This document shows positions 1 to 7,633 of a stretch of DNA of 33,225 nt, piece after piece. Within the stretch, counting starts at the first letter, position 1, and every line of letters starts with the position of its first letter. The position numbers and the translations under genes are program-made. The stretch is from the NCBI GenBank assembly GCA_947630645.1, contig CANRIF010000016.1, forward strand, positions 1 to 33,225. Direction: 5' to 3'. The stretch comes from an uncultured Oscillospiraceae bacterium. GTDB lineage: Bacteria > Bacillota > Clostridia > Oscillospirales > Oscillospiraceae. Under the pieces are notes generated by a model that was not told the DNA's origin, made no database searches, and saw nothing but the letters and a program-made list of their open reading frames with translations.

Positions 1-821
1 CCGGTGGCGTGGCTGGGGTCCACCACCACGGGCAGGTGGCTCAACTCGTGCAGCACCGGCACGGCGGACAGGTCCAGGGTGTTGCGGGTATAAGTCTCAT
101 AGGTGCGGATGCCGCGCTCGCAGAGGATCACGTTCTCGTTGCCGCCGGCCATGATGTACTCGGCGCTCATGAGCAGCTCCTTCAGGGTGTTGGCCAGGCC
201 CCGCTTCAAGAGGATGGTCTTGTCGGTGCGGCCCAGGCCCTTTAAAAGTTCAAAGTTCTGCATATTCCGGGCGCCCACCTGGATCACGTCCACGTCCGCG
301 AACAGGTCCAGGTCCCGCATATCCATGATCTCCGACACGATGGGCAGGCCGGTGGCCTTTTTCGCCTCGCTCAAAAGCTCCAGGCCGGTGGCGTGCAGGC
401 CCTGGAAGTCGTAGGGGCTGGTCCGGGGCTTGAACGCGCCGCCCCGCAGCAGCTTCGCCCCGCTGGCCTTCACGGCCTCGGCGATGCCGATGATCTGGTC
501 GTGGGTCTCCACGGAGCAGGGGCCGGCGATGACGGCGAAGTGGCCGCCGCCGATGGCCACGCCGCCGGCGTTCACCACCGTGTCCTCCGGGTGGAATTTC
601 CGGTTGCACTTCTTGAACGGCTCACTCACCCGCTTGACGGACTGGACGATCTCCAGGCTCTCCAGAAGCTCCATGTCGATGTGGGCGGTGTCGCCCACCA
701 GGCCCAGGATGGTGTACTCGGCGCCCTCGGAGACGTGGACCTGGACGTGCTGTCCCTCCAGCCAGTGGATCAGGTGGTCCCGCTGCTCGTCGGTGGTATT
801 GGGTTTCAGAACGGTGATCAT
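1..821 (-). CDS. aroF: 3-deoxy-7-phosphoheptulonate synthase (DAHP synthase), 3' end outside window
   Basis: Condenses phosphoenolpyruvate and erythrose-4-phosphate, the first step of the shikimate pathway in the cytoplasm. Reading the minus strand from the ATG at 821-819 gives 273 complete codons with no stop before the window edge; about 65 C-terminal residues of the usual 335-340 are missing. The N-terminal 65 or so residues look like the small ferredoxin-like regulatory domain of the AroF/KDPS-like class. The barrel then shows [34 protein letters not shown] and DPSHATG, all hallmark active-site segments of this class. A good ribosome site (AAGGAGAG) lies just upstream. The gene is monocistronic at its 5' side, with its own consensus promoter and a Phe/Tyr leader-peptide attenuator (844-972). 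Family assignment is secure; the symbol follows common usage for this class. Confidence 0.95.
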   Translation of the reverse strand, partial: MITVLKPNTTDEQRDHLIHWLEGQHVQVHVSEGAEYTILGLVGDTAHIDMELLESLEIVQSVKRVSEPFKKCNRKFHPEDTVVNAGGVAIGGGHFAVIAGPCSVETHDQIIGIAEAVKASGAKLLRGGAFKPRTSPYDFQGLHATGLELLSEAKKATGLPIVSEIMDMRDLDLFADVDVIQVGARNMQNFELLKGLGRTDKTILLKRGLANTLKELLMSAEYIMAGGNENVILCERGIRTYETYTRNTLDLSAVPVLHELSHLPVVVDPSHAT

Positions 822-843
822 AGGGTGGCTCTCCTTTACATAC

Positions 844-876
844 AAAAAAGCTGTGCAGCTTTTTGTGCCGCACAGC
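844..876 (-). terminator. Attenuator terminator in the aroF leader
   Basis: On the minus strand GCTGTGCGGC (876-867) pairs with GCTGCACAGC (859-850) over 10 bp, with one G-U pair and a loop of ACAAAAA, followed directly by six T residues (849-844). This is a standard intrinsic terminator. It sits 23 bases before the aroF start codon, so it must be bypassed for aroF to be transcribed. Its 5' arm overlaps a segment (GCGGCAC, 873-867) that can instead pair with GTGCTGC upstream (909-903). Confidence 0.85.
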
Positions 877-896
877 GCGATCTATTTCGTCAGGTC

Positions 897-909
897 TTTT
901 CGGCAGCAC
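897..909 (-). promoter_or_regulatory. Antiterminator / anti-antiterminator switch segment of the aroF leader
   Basis: The minus-strand segment GTGCTGCCGAAAA has two competing partners. Its GCCGAAAA part pairs perfectly with TTTTCGGC inside the leader-peptide codons (959-952). Its GTGCTGC part pairs with GCGGCAC (873-867, one wobble), which is the 5' side of the terminator. This is the 1:2, 2:3, 3:4 layout of classical amino-acid attenuators. A ribosome stalled on the Phe/Tyr codons would mask segment 1, let 2:3 form and so prevent the terminator. Confidence 0.75.
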
Positions 910-918
910 ACAACGCTA

Positions 919-972
919 TTACTTCACGAAAAAGTAATAGGAATAATAGCGGCCGAAAAAGAAGCGATCCAT
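919..972 (-). CDS. Phe/Tyr-rich leader peptide of the aroF attenuator
   Basis: A 17-codon reading frame, MDRFFFGRYYSYYFFVK, starts at the ATG at 972-970 and stops at TAA (921-919), with a second stop TAG directly after. A purine-rich ribosome site (AGAGGGAGA) precedes it at suitable spacing, and it lies about 20 bases after the predicted transcription start. Nine of 17 residues are Phe or Tyr, the end products of the pathway whose first enzyme is encoded next. The Phe-Phe-Gly codons form RNA segment 1 (TTTTCGGC, 959-952), which is exactly complementary to segment 2 (GCCGAAAA, 904-897). The peptide is inferred to act by where the ribosome stalls, not as a product. Confidence 0.88.
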   Translation of the reverse strand: MDRFFFGRYYSYYFFVK

Positions 973-998
973 GACGTATCTCCCTCTGATTTTTCCAC

Positions 999-1027
999 AT
1001 TATATAGCGTCCTGGCCCGGTTGTCAA
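999..1027 (-). promoter_or_regulatory. Sigma-A promoter of the aroF leader
   Basis: On the minus strand TTGACA (1027-1022) is separated by 17 bases from TATAAT (1004-999), a perfect consensus. The predicted start near 992 gives a leader of about 170 nt that contains the leader peptide and the attenuator. Confidence 0.9.
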
Positions 1028-1065
1028 TCGTTTTAACGGACAAAAGCGCAAAAAAGGGCCGTGTC

Positions 1066-2199
1066 TCACGCGGACATGGGCCGGTGGCCGGACCCGTCCT
1101 CGGTGTGGGCGGGCAGGGCCAGGGGCGCCGGCCGGGGCGCCTGCCCCTGCCGCCGGCGGGCGGAGCGGTCCCGCAGGCGGATGTAGAGCCGCTCCGCCCG
1201 GCGGTAGAGCCGCCACGCCACCGGCCGGTACACCATGTCCGCCTCGCCCATGAGGTCCGTCAGCGCCGCGCCGAACTGCCGCTTGAAGCGGTACAGACCG
1301 CCGCGGGGGTCGTTGGCGTCGGTGATCTCCAGCACGCCCCGCAGATCGTACACCTCGCAGCCTCGGGCGATGGCCCGGCGGATCATCTCCCACTGGAGCA
1401 GATGGCAGGGCATGAGGTTGCGGTGTTCCCCGGCGCTGGCGCCGAAGGCGTACCAGGCCTTGCGCCCGTAAAAGATGGGGATGGCCCCGGCGATGGGCTT
1501 TCCGGCGTACCAGGCCAGCAGAAGCGTCGTATGCTCCTGGCCCATGGCGTCCCATATGCGCTGGAAGTAGGCCAGCGGCCGGACGAGAAAGCCGTCCCGC
1601 AGGCTCGTCTCCGTCATCAGCGCATGGAAGATCGCCAGGTCCTCCCGGGTCCCCTCCCGGATGACGACGCCCCGGCGCTGGGCCAGGCGGATGTTGTAGC
1701 GCAGCTTCTGGCGAAAACCCGCCATCACCTGCTCCTCGGTCTTTCCCCGCAGGTCCAGCCGGTATACCTGCCGGGGCTGGATCACGTCCCGGGCGGTGAC
1801 CGGGCCGGTGTGCAAACGGTAGCCCAGCCGCTCCATCGCCTCCCGGAAGGCCCGGTCCCCGGCCGGTACGTCCGGCTCCATCCGCAGGGCCACGGCGTTG
1901 TACCGCCAGGCCAACAGTTCCGCGCCCTCGGTCAGCTGCCGGAGGCTCTCCCCGTCGCCCGTGTCGCACACCGGCCCCCGGGGACAGTACATCAGGCTGC
2001 CGAATAGGGGCAGCTTCCGGATCAGCACGCTCATGCCGCCGGTGATGTTGCCCTGGGCGTCCTCCGCCAGGATGATCTCGTTTTTCCAGTTGGACTTGAC
2101 GGCGGCCCACTCCGCCGACTGCATAAAGCTGCACCGCCCATGGCGGGCAAGAAATTCCGTGTATTGGCGCTTCGACGCCTCGTCCGTCGCGTATCGCAT
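1066..2199 (-). CDS. FemAB-family aminoacyltransferase (lipid II:Gly/Ala ligase-like)
   Basis: A 377-residue protein of the FemA/FemB/FemX/MurM family, which transfers amino acids from charged tRNA to the lysine of lipid II or nascent peptidoglycan on the cytoplasmic face. Family-like features are the N-terminal SFMQSAEWAAVKS segment, the central RRGVVIREGTREDLAIF region, and GASAGEHRNLMPCHLLQWEMIRRA followed by YDLRGV in the second acyltransferase-like domain. The reading frame is open further upstream, but the ATG at 2199 is chosen because AAGGAGG precedes it by 8 bases and homologues start with such a short N-terminus. No long coiled-coil insert, typical of staphylococcal FemA/B, is apparent. 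Bridge chemistry cannot be told from sequence alone. Confidence 0.88.
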   Translation of the reverse strand: MRYATDEASKRQYTEFLARHGRCSFMQSAEWAAVKSNWKNEIILAEDAQGNITGGMSVLIRKLPLFGSLMYCPRGPVCDTGDGESLRQLTEGAELLAWRYNAVALRMEPDVPAGDRAFREAMERLGYRLHTGPVTARDVIQPRQVYRLDLRGKTEEQVMAGFRQKLRYNIRLAQRRGVVIREGTREDLAIFHALMTETSLRDGFLVRPLAYFQRIWDAMGQEHTTLLLAWYAGKPIAGAIPIFYGRKAWYAFGASAGEHRNLMPCHLLQWEMIRRAIARGCEVYDLRGVLEITDANDPRGGLYRFKRQFGAALTDLMGEADMVYRPVAWRLYRRAERLYIRLRDRSARRRQGQAPRPAPLALPAHTEDGSGHRPMSA

Positions 2200-2324
2200 G
2201 ACGCCGACCTCCTTGTGCGTTCTCTCGCGGCGGTCCTCTCCCGCCGCTGACGCCATGGTAGACCCGCCCGGCCGCAAAACGGCATCAAAAGCCTTAAGAT
2301 TTGTTTAATTTGTAACCGTTTTGC

Positions 2325-2360
2325 AAAAAAGCGCCCGCTCCCGGGAGGGGAGCGGGGCGG
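2325..2360 (-). terminator. Terminator of the TSUP permease gene
   Basis: On the minus strand a GC-rich stem (CGCCCCGCTCCC against GGGAGCGGGCG, one bulged C) is followed by TTTTTT. It lies just after the permease stop codon and before the FemAB gene. Confidence 0.8.
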
Positions 2361-2373
2361 TTGGAGGCGTGTG

Positions 2374-3132
2374 TCAGAGGAAGGTGTCGTATATCACCTT
2401 GACGAAAAAGATGGCCAGGACCAGGGCGATCAGGGGCTTGACGATCTTGGCGCCCCGGTCGGTGAAGCAGCGGGCGCCCAGATAGTTGCCCGCGATGCCG
2501 AAAAGGCCCGCCGCGAGGCCCAGGGACAGCCGGACCTGGCCGTTGACCAGATAGGTGACCAGGGCGGCGACGCTGGTGGACAGGTTGATGGCCTTGGTGG
2601 TGCCGGCGGCGTCGTGCAGGGAGAGGTGGGCCAGGCCCGTGAGCAGCAGGAGCAAAAAGGTGCCGGTGCCGGGGCCGTAAAAGCCGTCGTACACCCCGAA
2701 GACCAGGGCCAGGGCGCAGCAGACCGCCAGGGTCCGCCGGGGGGAGAGGGGCGGCTTGGCGGCGTCCAGGCTCTTGCTGCGGAACACATACACCGCCGTC
2801 AGCGGCAGGACGACGAGCAGGAGGATGCGGAACGCGCCGTCGTCCACCAGCAGGGCCAGGTTGGCGCCGGCGGCGGACCCGGCCAGGGCGAACGCCACGC
2901 AGGGCAGGCACAGCCGGGGCCGGATATAGCCCTCCTGCCAGAATTTGAAGGTGGCGACGCTGGTGCCCATGAAGGCGCTGATCTTGTTGGTGCCGATGCT
3001 CATGTGTACGGGCAGGCCGGCGATCAGGTAGGCGGGCAGGGTGATCAGCCCGCCGCCGCCGGCGATGGCGTCCACGAAACCGCCCAGAAAAATGAGCGGG
3101 CAGACGATAAGGTATTGTGTCCAGCTGGCCAT
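2374..3132 (-). CDS. TSUP-family (TauE/SafE) membrane permease
   Basis: A 252-residue, strongly hydrophobic protein with about eight predicted membrane segments. It carries the features of the sulfite exporter TauE/SafE family: an N-terminal FLGGFVDAIAGGGGLITLPAYL loop, SIGTNKISAFMGT, and the second-half repeat GVYDGFYGPGTGTFLLL with GTTKAINLSTSVAAL. Members move small organic or inorganic anions, often sulfur compounds; the substrate is not deducible here. The ATG at 3132 is preferred over more upstream in-frame starts because GAGGAG precedes it and the family begins at this hydrophobic segment. It is divergent from the carbonic anhydrase-like gene and shares a promoter region containing a perfect palindrome. 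Confidence 0.9.
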   Translation of the reverse strand: MASWTQYLIVCPLIFLGGFVDAIAGGGGLITLPAYLIAGLPVHMSIGTNKISAFMGTSVATFKFWQEGYIRPRLCLPCVAFALAGSAAGANLALLVDDGAFRILLLVVLPLTAVYVFRSKSLDAAKPPLSPRRTLAVCCALALVFGVYDGFYGPGTGTFLLLLLTGLAHLSLHDAAGTTKAINLSTSVAALVTYLVNGQVRLSLGLAAGLFGIAGNYLGARCFTDRGAKIVKPLIALVLAIFFVKVIYDTFL

Positions 3133-3151
3133 GGGAACTCCTCGAACGCGG

Positions 3152-3180
3152 TTGACAGAGACTGTCGATTTCAGTATAAT
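3152..3180 (+). promoter_or_regulatory. Sigma-A promoter for the gamma-CA/rmlA pair
   Basis: TTGACA (3152-3157) and TATAAT (3175-3180) are separated by 17 bases, a perfect consensus. The start is expected near 3187, so the palindrome at 3197-3217 would lie in the first 30 transcribed bases. Confidence 0.9.
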
Positions 3181-3196
3181 TTTACATGATACGACG

Positions 3197-3217
3197 TGCG
3201 CGTATACTATACGCGCA
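3197..3217. promoter_or_regulatory. Perfect palindrome in the divergent promoter region, possible operator
   Basis: Ten-base arms TGCGCGTATA and TATACGCGCA flank a single central C, so all 21 positions fit perfect dyad symmetry. It covers the proposed minus-strand -10 element (TATAGT, 3211-3206) and sits just downstream of the plus-strand -10. A repressor here could block both directions. No regulator gene lies nearby; the palindrome could also fold as an RNA hairpin. Confidence 0.6.
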
Positions 3218-3234
3218 TCGAACGGGAAAAGCAA
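3206..3234 (-). promoter_or_regulatory. Candidate promoter of the TSUP permease gene
   Basis: On the minus strand TTGCTT (3234-3229) and TATAGT (3211-3206) are separated by 17 bases. The match is moderate. The -10 falls inside the palindrome, and the two divergent transcripts would overlap at their 5' ends. Confidence 0.5.
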
Positions 3235-3248
3235 GGAGAATAAGACCT

Positions 3249-3758
3249 ATGATCGTGAGATTCAAGGGCAAGCTGCCCCAGGTGGACGAGAGCGCCTTCG
3301 TGGCGGACAACGCCACCCTGGTCGGAGATGTGACCCTGGAGCAGGACGCCTCCGTCTGGTTCGGGGCGGTGCTGCGGGGGGACAACGAGCCCATCGTGGT
3401 GGGCCGCGGCTCCAACGTGCAGGACAACGTCACCCTCCACGCCGACCCCGGCAACCCCCTCACCATCGGCGCGAACGTGACCGTGGGCCACAACGCCGTG
3501 GTGCATGGCTGCACGGTGAAAGACGGGGCGCTCGTCGGCATGGGCGCAGTGGTGCTGGACAACGCGGTGGTGGGCGAGTACGCCATCGTGGGCGCCGGCG
3601 CCGTTGTCCCGGCGGGGATGGTCATCCCGGCCTATTCCCTGGCGGTGGGCGCGCCGGCCAAGGTGGTGCGGACGGACCGCTTCGGCCAGAAGGAGACGAA
3701 CCTGGCCAACGCCGCCGGGTATGTGGCGCGCAAGAACGTCTACAAGGCCGGTGAGTGA
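3249..3758 (+). CDS. Gamma-class carbonic anhydrase-like hexapeptide-repeat protein
   Basis: A 169-residue left-handed beta-helix protein of the gamma-carbonic anhydrase/YrdA/PaaY family. Hexapeptide repeats run from about residue 20 to 145. The three metal-ligand histidines of the family are present at 64 (VTLHAD), 81 and 86 (VGHNAVVHG) with the family spacing, and [17 protein letters not shown] precedes them. Members are homotrimers with a metal site between subunits; many are proven or suspected carbonic anhydrases, but others have unclear roles, so hydration of CO2 is only likely. The start is the ATG behind AAGGAG. The stop codon lies two bases before the proposed rmlA start, so the two genes are probably co-transcribed and translationally coupled. 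Confidence 0.92.
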   Translation: MIVRFKGKLPQVDESAFVADNATLVGDVTLEQDASVWFGAVLRGDNEPIVVGRGSNVQDNVTLHADPGNPLTIGANVTVGHNAVVHGCTVKDGALVGMGAVVLDNAVVGEYAIVGAGAVVPAGMVIPAYSLAVGAPAKVVRTDRFGQKETNLANAAGYVARKNVYKAGE

Positions 3759-3760
3759 GG

Positions 3761-4630
3761 ATGAAAGGCATCATTCTGGCCGGCGGCATGGGTACGCGGC
3801 TGTATCCCATGACGCGGGTGACCAGCAAGCAGCTGCTCCCGGTGTACGATAAGCCCATGGTGTACTACCCCATGAGCGTGCTGATGCTGGCCGGCATCCG
3901 GGAAGTCCTGGTGATCTCCACCGGGGAGGACCTGCCCCGGTACGAGCAGCTGCTGGGCGACGGCAGCCGCCTGGGCATGGAGATCCAGTACCGGGTCCAG
4001 ACCCGGCCCCGGGGCCTAGCGGAGGCGTTCATCCTGGGGGAGGACTTCATCGGCGGGGACACGGTGTGCCTCATTTTGGGGGACAACGTGTTCTACGGCC
4101 AGGCCCTGTCCGACTACCTGGCCCGGGGCGCGGCCATCCGGCAGGGGGCCATGGTGTTCGGCTACCCGGTGAAGGACCCGCGGCAGTTTGGCGTGGTGGA
4201 GTTCGGCCCGGGAGGCCGGGCCGTGTCCCTGGAGGAGAAGCCCGCCAAGCCCAAGAGCCGCTATGCCGTGCCGGGGCTGTACTTCTACGACAACGAGGTG
4301 GTGTCCATCGCCAAGTCCGTCCGCCCCTCGGAGCGGGGGGAGATGGAGATCACCTCCGTCAACAGCGAGTATCTGCGCCGGGACCGGTTGAGCGTGATCC
4401 GGGTGGGCCGGGGCATGGCCTGGCTGGACACCGGCTCGCCGGAGGGACTGTTGAGCGCCGCCCAGTTCGTCCAGACGGTGCAGGAGCGCCAGGGCTTTTA
4501 CATAGCCTGCCTGGAGGAGATCGCCTGGCGGCAGGGCTGGATAGACACCCGGCAGCTGGCGGCCATCGGCCAGGAGCTGGCCATGACCGATTACGGGCAG
4601 TACCTGCTCTCCCTGCCGGAGGAGCTGTGA
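3761..4630 (+). CDS. rmlA: Glucose-1-phosphate thymidylyltransferase
   Basis: Makes dTDP-glucose from dTTP and glucose-1-phosphate, the first step to dTDP-rhamnose and related sugars for surface glycans. The 289-residue length is normal for RmlA. It begins with the nucleotide-binding motif [14 protein letters not shown] and continues with [44 protein letters not shown] and [10 protein letters not shown], all RmlA signatures. The ATG at 3761 is preferred on family alignment; an in-frame GTG two codons earlier (3755), overlapping the preceding stop codon, is an alternative. rmlB, rmlC and rmlD are not in the window, so the rest of the pathway is encoded elsewhere or the product feeds another sugar. 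Confidence 0.95.
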   Translation: MKGIILAGGMGTRLYPMTRVTSKQLLPVYDKPMVYYPMSVLMLAGIREVLVISTGEDLPRYEQLLGDGSRLGMEIQYRVQTRPRGLAEAFILGEDFIGGDTVCLILGDNVFYGQALSDYLARGAAIRQGAMVFGYPVKDPRQFGVVEFGPGGRAVSLEEKPAKPKSRYAVPGLYFYDNEVVSIAKSVRPSERGEMEITSVNSEYLRRDRLSVIRVGRGMAWLDTGSPEGLLSAAQFVQTVQERQGFYIACLEEIAWRQGWIDTRQLAAIGQELAMTDYGQYLLSLPEEL

Positions 4631-4642
4631 GCGCCGTCCGGC

Positions 4643-4688
4643 GATGAAATAAAACAGCGGCTCCCGCCATTTTTGGCGGGAGCCGCTG
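4643..4688 (-). terminator. Strong terminator of the pot operon, between converging genes
   Basis: A perfect 14-bp stem (CAGCGGCTCCCGCC with its complement, 4655-4688, six-base loop) is followed on the minus strand by TTTTATTTC. The plus strand lacks a T tract after the hairpin, so termination of rmlA here would be weaker. Confidence 0.85.
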
Positions 4689-4699
4689 GGCGTATATCG

Positions 4700-5896
4700 T
4701 CAGTTGATCTTCAAGGTCTCCCAGAGGGTGTTGATGTAGTCCAACAGGTCCGGGTCCAGGTTGCGGTAGGCGTAGGCGTTGTACTTCTCGGCAAAGTCGC
4801 CCCAGTCGGGGTAGAGGATGGCCATGGCGTCCTCGCCCATCTCGTCGATGTAGTCCTGGTCCTCGTACACCACCCGGTTGGGGGAGGCGTACCAGATGTA
4901 CTCCGCGTTGGCGATGGCCGGCTCGGGGGAGAGCATATAGTTGATGAATATCTCCGCCAGCTCCTTGTGCTGGCAGGATGAGGGGATGCACATGGCGTCC
5001 ACGAAGTAGTTGGTGCTTTCGGGGTAGTAGAAGCGCAGGTCCACGTCCTCGGCCTGGTTATCCAGCATGGTGAAGTAATCGCCGGCGTAATAGGTGCCGA
5101 TGGCGGCCTCGCCCACCTCCATCATGTTGTAGATCTCGTCCATGACGTAACTCTGCACCAGCGGCCGCTGGACCAGCAGGTCCGCCAGCGCCGCGTCCCA
5201 TTGGGTTCGATCGGTGGTGTTCACGTCGATGCCCGCCCGGTACATGGCGGTGCCGAAGGCGTCCCGGGGGTTGTTGAACTGCAATATCTGCCCGGCGTAG
5301 GCCTCATTCCACAGCAGGTCCCAGGAGCCGGTGTCCGCCTCGTCCACCACGTTGGCGTCGTAGATCACGCCCACCACGCCGTAGGTGTAGGGGACGGAGT
5401 AGGTGTCCTCCGGGTCGTAGTAGAGGCCGTGGAAGCTCTCGTCGATGTTGGCGTAGTTGGGGATGTTTTCAAAGTCCAGGGGCAGGAGCATATCCTCGCT
5501 GATCATGCGCTCGATCATGTAATCGGAGGGGATGACCACGTCGTAGCTGACCGCGCCGATGGAAAGCTTGTTGTACATATCCTCGTTGCTGGGATAGGTG
5601 TCATAGTTGACGTGGATGGGCTGGCCGTAATTTTCCTCGTACCAGCTCTCGAATTCCCGGATGGTGTCGAAGCTGTCATCGGAGCCGTCGGAGATGTACT
5701 CGCCCCAGTTGTAGACGTTCAGCGTCAGCGACCCGGAGGAGCCGCCCTCCGCCGCGGGGGCCTCGGTAGGGGTCTCTTCTTCCTCCGCCACAGGAGCCTC
5801 GGTGGGCTTGGCGTCAGTCGTGCCGGAAGAGCCGCACCCGGCCAGCAGCGCGCACATAAGAGCGGCCGCGAGAAGCATGAGAAGTCCTTTTTTCAT
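4700..5896 (-). CDS. potD: Spermidine/putrescine ABC transporter substrate-binding lipoprotein
   Basis: A 398-residue extracellular binding protein anchored by lipid. The N-terminus is a lipoprotein signal (MKKGLLMLLAAALMCALLAGC, lipobox LAGC), followed by an acidic, Thr/Glu/Ala-rich tether to about residue 55. The mature domain contains LNVYNWGEYI, FESWYEENYGQPIHVNYDTYPSNEDMYNKL, YDVVIPSDYMIERM, VPYTYGVVGVIYD and FINYMLSPEPAIANAEYIWYASPN, the classic PotD/PotF pattern. It is the last gene of potABCD, 22 bases after potC. Binding to spermidine versus putrescine cannot be decided by eye. Confidence 0.95.
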   Translation of the reverse strand: MKKGLLMLLAAALMCALLAGCGSSGTTDAKPTEAPVAEEEETPTEAPAAEGGSSGSLTLNVYNWGEYISDGSDDSFDTIREFESWYEENYGQPIHVNYDTYPSNEDMYNKLSIGAVSYDVVIPSDYMIERMISEDMLLPLDFENIPNYANIDESFHGLYYDPEDTYSVPYTYGVVGVIYDANVVDEADTGSWDLLWNEAYAGQILQFNNPRDAFGTAMYRAGIDVNTTDRTQWDAALADLLVQRPLVQSYVMDEIYNMMEVGEAAIGTYYAGDYFTMLDNQAEDVDLRFYYPESTNYFVDAMCIPSSCQHKELAEIFINYMLSPEPAIANAEYIWYASPNRVVYEDQDYIDEMGEDAMAILYPDWGDFAEKYNAYAYRNLDPDLLDYINTLWETLKIN

Positions 5897-5918
5897 GATG
5901 GGTACCTCCGAATATAGA

Positions 5919-6746
5919 TCAATTTTTCGCTTTCTTTTCCCGTTTGGCGCTGTGGAGCGCCTGGCTGTCGCTGCGGCCGGTCAGGTTGGAGACGAGCAGC
6001 AGCGCCAGGATGACGAAGAAGATGATGGTCGCCAGGGCGTACATCTTGGGCGTGACGGCCTTTTTCGTCATGTTGTAGATGCGGATGGGCAGGGTCTGGA
6101 ACCCCGTGCCGGTGGTGAAGTAGCTGATGACGAAGTCGTCCAGGGAGAGGGTGAAGGCCATGATCATGCCCGTGACCACGCCGGGCAGCAGCTCCGGCAG
6201 TTCCACCTTCCAGAAGGCCCGCCAGGGGGTGCAGCCCAGGTCCATGGCGGCCTCCGGCAGGGAGGCGTCCATCTGCCGCAGCTTCGGCAGCACCTGCAAT
6301 ATCACATAGGGCAGGCAGAAGGTGATGTGGGCGATCAGCAGGGTGGAGAAACTCAAACTGTTGGCCAGGCCGAACAGCCGCCCGGTGAACACGAACATCA
6401 GCATCATGGAGATGCCGGTGATGATGTCCGGGTTGATCATGGGGATGTTGGTGACCGTGTCCAGGGCCGAGCGCAGATACCTTGAACGCATCCGGTCGAT
6501 GCCCACGGCGGCGGCGGTGCCCATGACGGTGGACACCCCCGCGGCGCTGACCGCCAGGACAAGGGTGTTACGCACGGTCTTGAGGGTGTCCGTGTCCCGG
6601 AAAAGTTCCCGGTACCACCGCAGAGAGAAGCCGGAGAACACGGACGTGCTTTTGGCCTCGTTGAAGGAGAACACCAGCAGGATGACGATGGGGGCGAACA
6701 GGAACAGGAACATCAGCCCCGTGAAGACCTTTGACGCTGTTTTCAT
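5919..6746 (-). CDS. potC: Polyamine ABC transporter permease
   Basis: A 275-residue membrane subunit with six predicted helices, one of the two permeases of the polyamine importer. It has the expected opening (FLFAPIVILLVFSFNEAKSTSVFSGFSLRWY) and the cytoplasmic EAA loop contacting PotA (EAAMDLGCTPWRAFWKVELPELLPGVVTG). A basic C-terminal tail ends in KREKKAKN. Its start overlaps the potB stop by 4 bases, indicating translational coupling. Confidence 0.95.
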   Translation of the reverse strand: MKTASKVFTGLMFLFLFAPIVILLVFSFNEAKSTSVFSGFSLRWYRELFRDTDTLKTVRNTLVLAVSAAGVSTVMGTAAAVGIDRMRSRYLRSALDTVTNIPMINPDIITGISMMLMFVFTGRLFGLANSLSFSTLLIAHITFCLPYVILQVLPKLRQMDASLPEAAMDLGCTPWRAFWKVELPELLPGVVTGMIMAFTLSLDDFVISYFTTGTGFQTLPIRIYNMTKKAVTPKMYALATIIFFVILALLLVSNLTGRSDSQALHSAKREKKAKN

Positions 6747-7633
6747 GCCGCACTCTCCCCGTATGTGTATTTGTTGGTGAGCCGGCGCATGACCGCCATG
6801 GCCGCCAGCAGCGCCACCATGAGGATGAAGGCGATGGCCGCGGCGAAGTGGAGGTTGCCGGCGGTGTACTGGCCCTCGATGGCGTCGCCCAGCAGGAAGA
6901 ACAGGCCCTTGCCCAGCTTTTGGGAGATGTAGAAGGTGCTGATGGAGGGGATCAGGACCATGGTAACGCCGTTGACGATGCCGGGCAGGCTCAAGGGCAG
7001 GATCACCCGCCGCAGCACCCCCGCCGGCGCGCAGCCCAGGTCACGGGCCGCCTCCAGCAGCTTTACGTCCATCTTCGCCATGACGGAGTACAACGGCAGG
7101 ATCATATAGGGCAGGTAGTCGTACACCATGCCGATGATGACCGCCGCCTCCGTGCCGATGATATGCACCGGCCCCAGGCCCAGCTGGCCCAGCAGGTTGT
7201 TGAGGATGCCCTTGTCCCACAGTATCGTCATCCAGGCGTAGGTGCGGATCAGAAAGTTCATCCACATGGGGATCATGATAAGGGTCATCATGGTCTTCTG
7301 CGCCTTGGGGGAGGACCGGGAGATGAAGTAGGCCAGGGGGTAGCCCAGCAGCAGACACACCACCGTGGAGATCACCGCCAGCTTCAGGCTCCGCCAGGTG
7401 ATAAGAAGGTAGGTGTGGGTCTGGCCCAGGGTGCCGTCGGCGTTCACCACCGGGGAGGTGGCGGTGAAAAAGCGGGTGATGTTGGCCGTGGTGAAGCGAA
7501 AGGCGTCGTCCGTGAAGGCGTAGTAGGCCACGAAAGCCAGGGGCACCAGGATGAACACCAGCGCCCACAACTCGTAGGGCGCGGCGGTCAGTCCCGTCAC
7601 CAGGGAGCGGCGGCGGACTTTCTTCTCGCTCAT
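6743..7633 (-). CDS. potB: Polyamine ABC transporter permease
   Basis: A 296-residue integral membrane protein with six predicted helices, the partner permease of PotC. Landmarks are [22 protein letters not shown] near the N-terminus, [31 protein letters not shown] and the EAA loop [26 protein letters not shown]. The extracellular loop between the first two helices holds a short insertion (about residues 55-72, [14 protein letters not shown]). It overlaps both potA and potC by 4 bases, the tight packing of a single transcript. Confidence 0.95.
   Translation of the reverse strand: MSEKKVRRRSLVTGLTAAPYELWALVFILVPLAFVAYYAFTDDAFRFTTANITRFFTATSPVVNADGTLGQTHTYLLITWRSLKLAVISTVVCLLLGYPLAYFISRSSPKAQKTMMTLIMIPMWMNFLIRTYAWMTILWDKGILNNLLGQLGLGPVHIIGTEAAVIIGMVYDYLPYMILPLYSVMAKMDVKLLEAARDLGCAPAGVLRRVILPLSLPGIVNGVTMVLIPSISTFYISQKLGKGLFFLLGDAIEGQYTAGNLHFAAAIAFILMVALLAAMAVMRRLTNKYTYGESAA

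Noticed and set aside
890-2134. Minus-strand frame of 414 residues overlapping the FemAB gene
   Set aside because: Out of frame with the FemAB-family protein, which has a proper ribosome site and family motifs.
2200-2277. Upstream in-frame extension of the FemAB gene
   Set aside because: The extra 26 residues lack a ribosome site and are low complexity, whereas AAGGAGG precedes the ATG at 2199.
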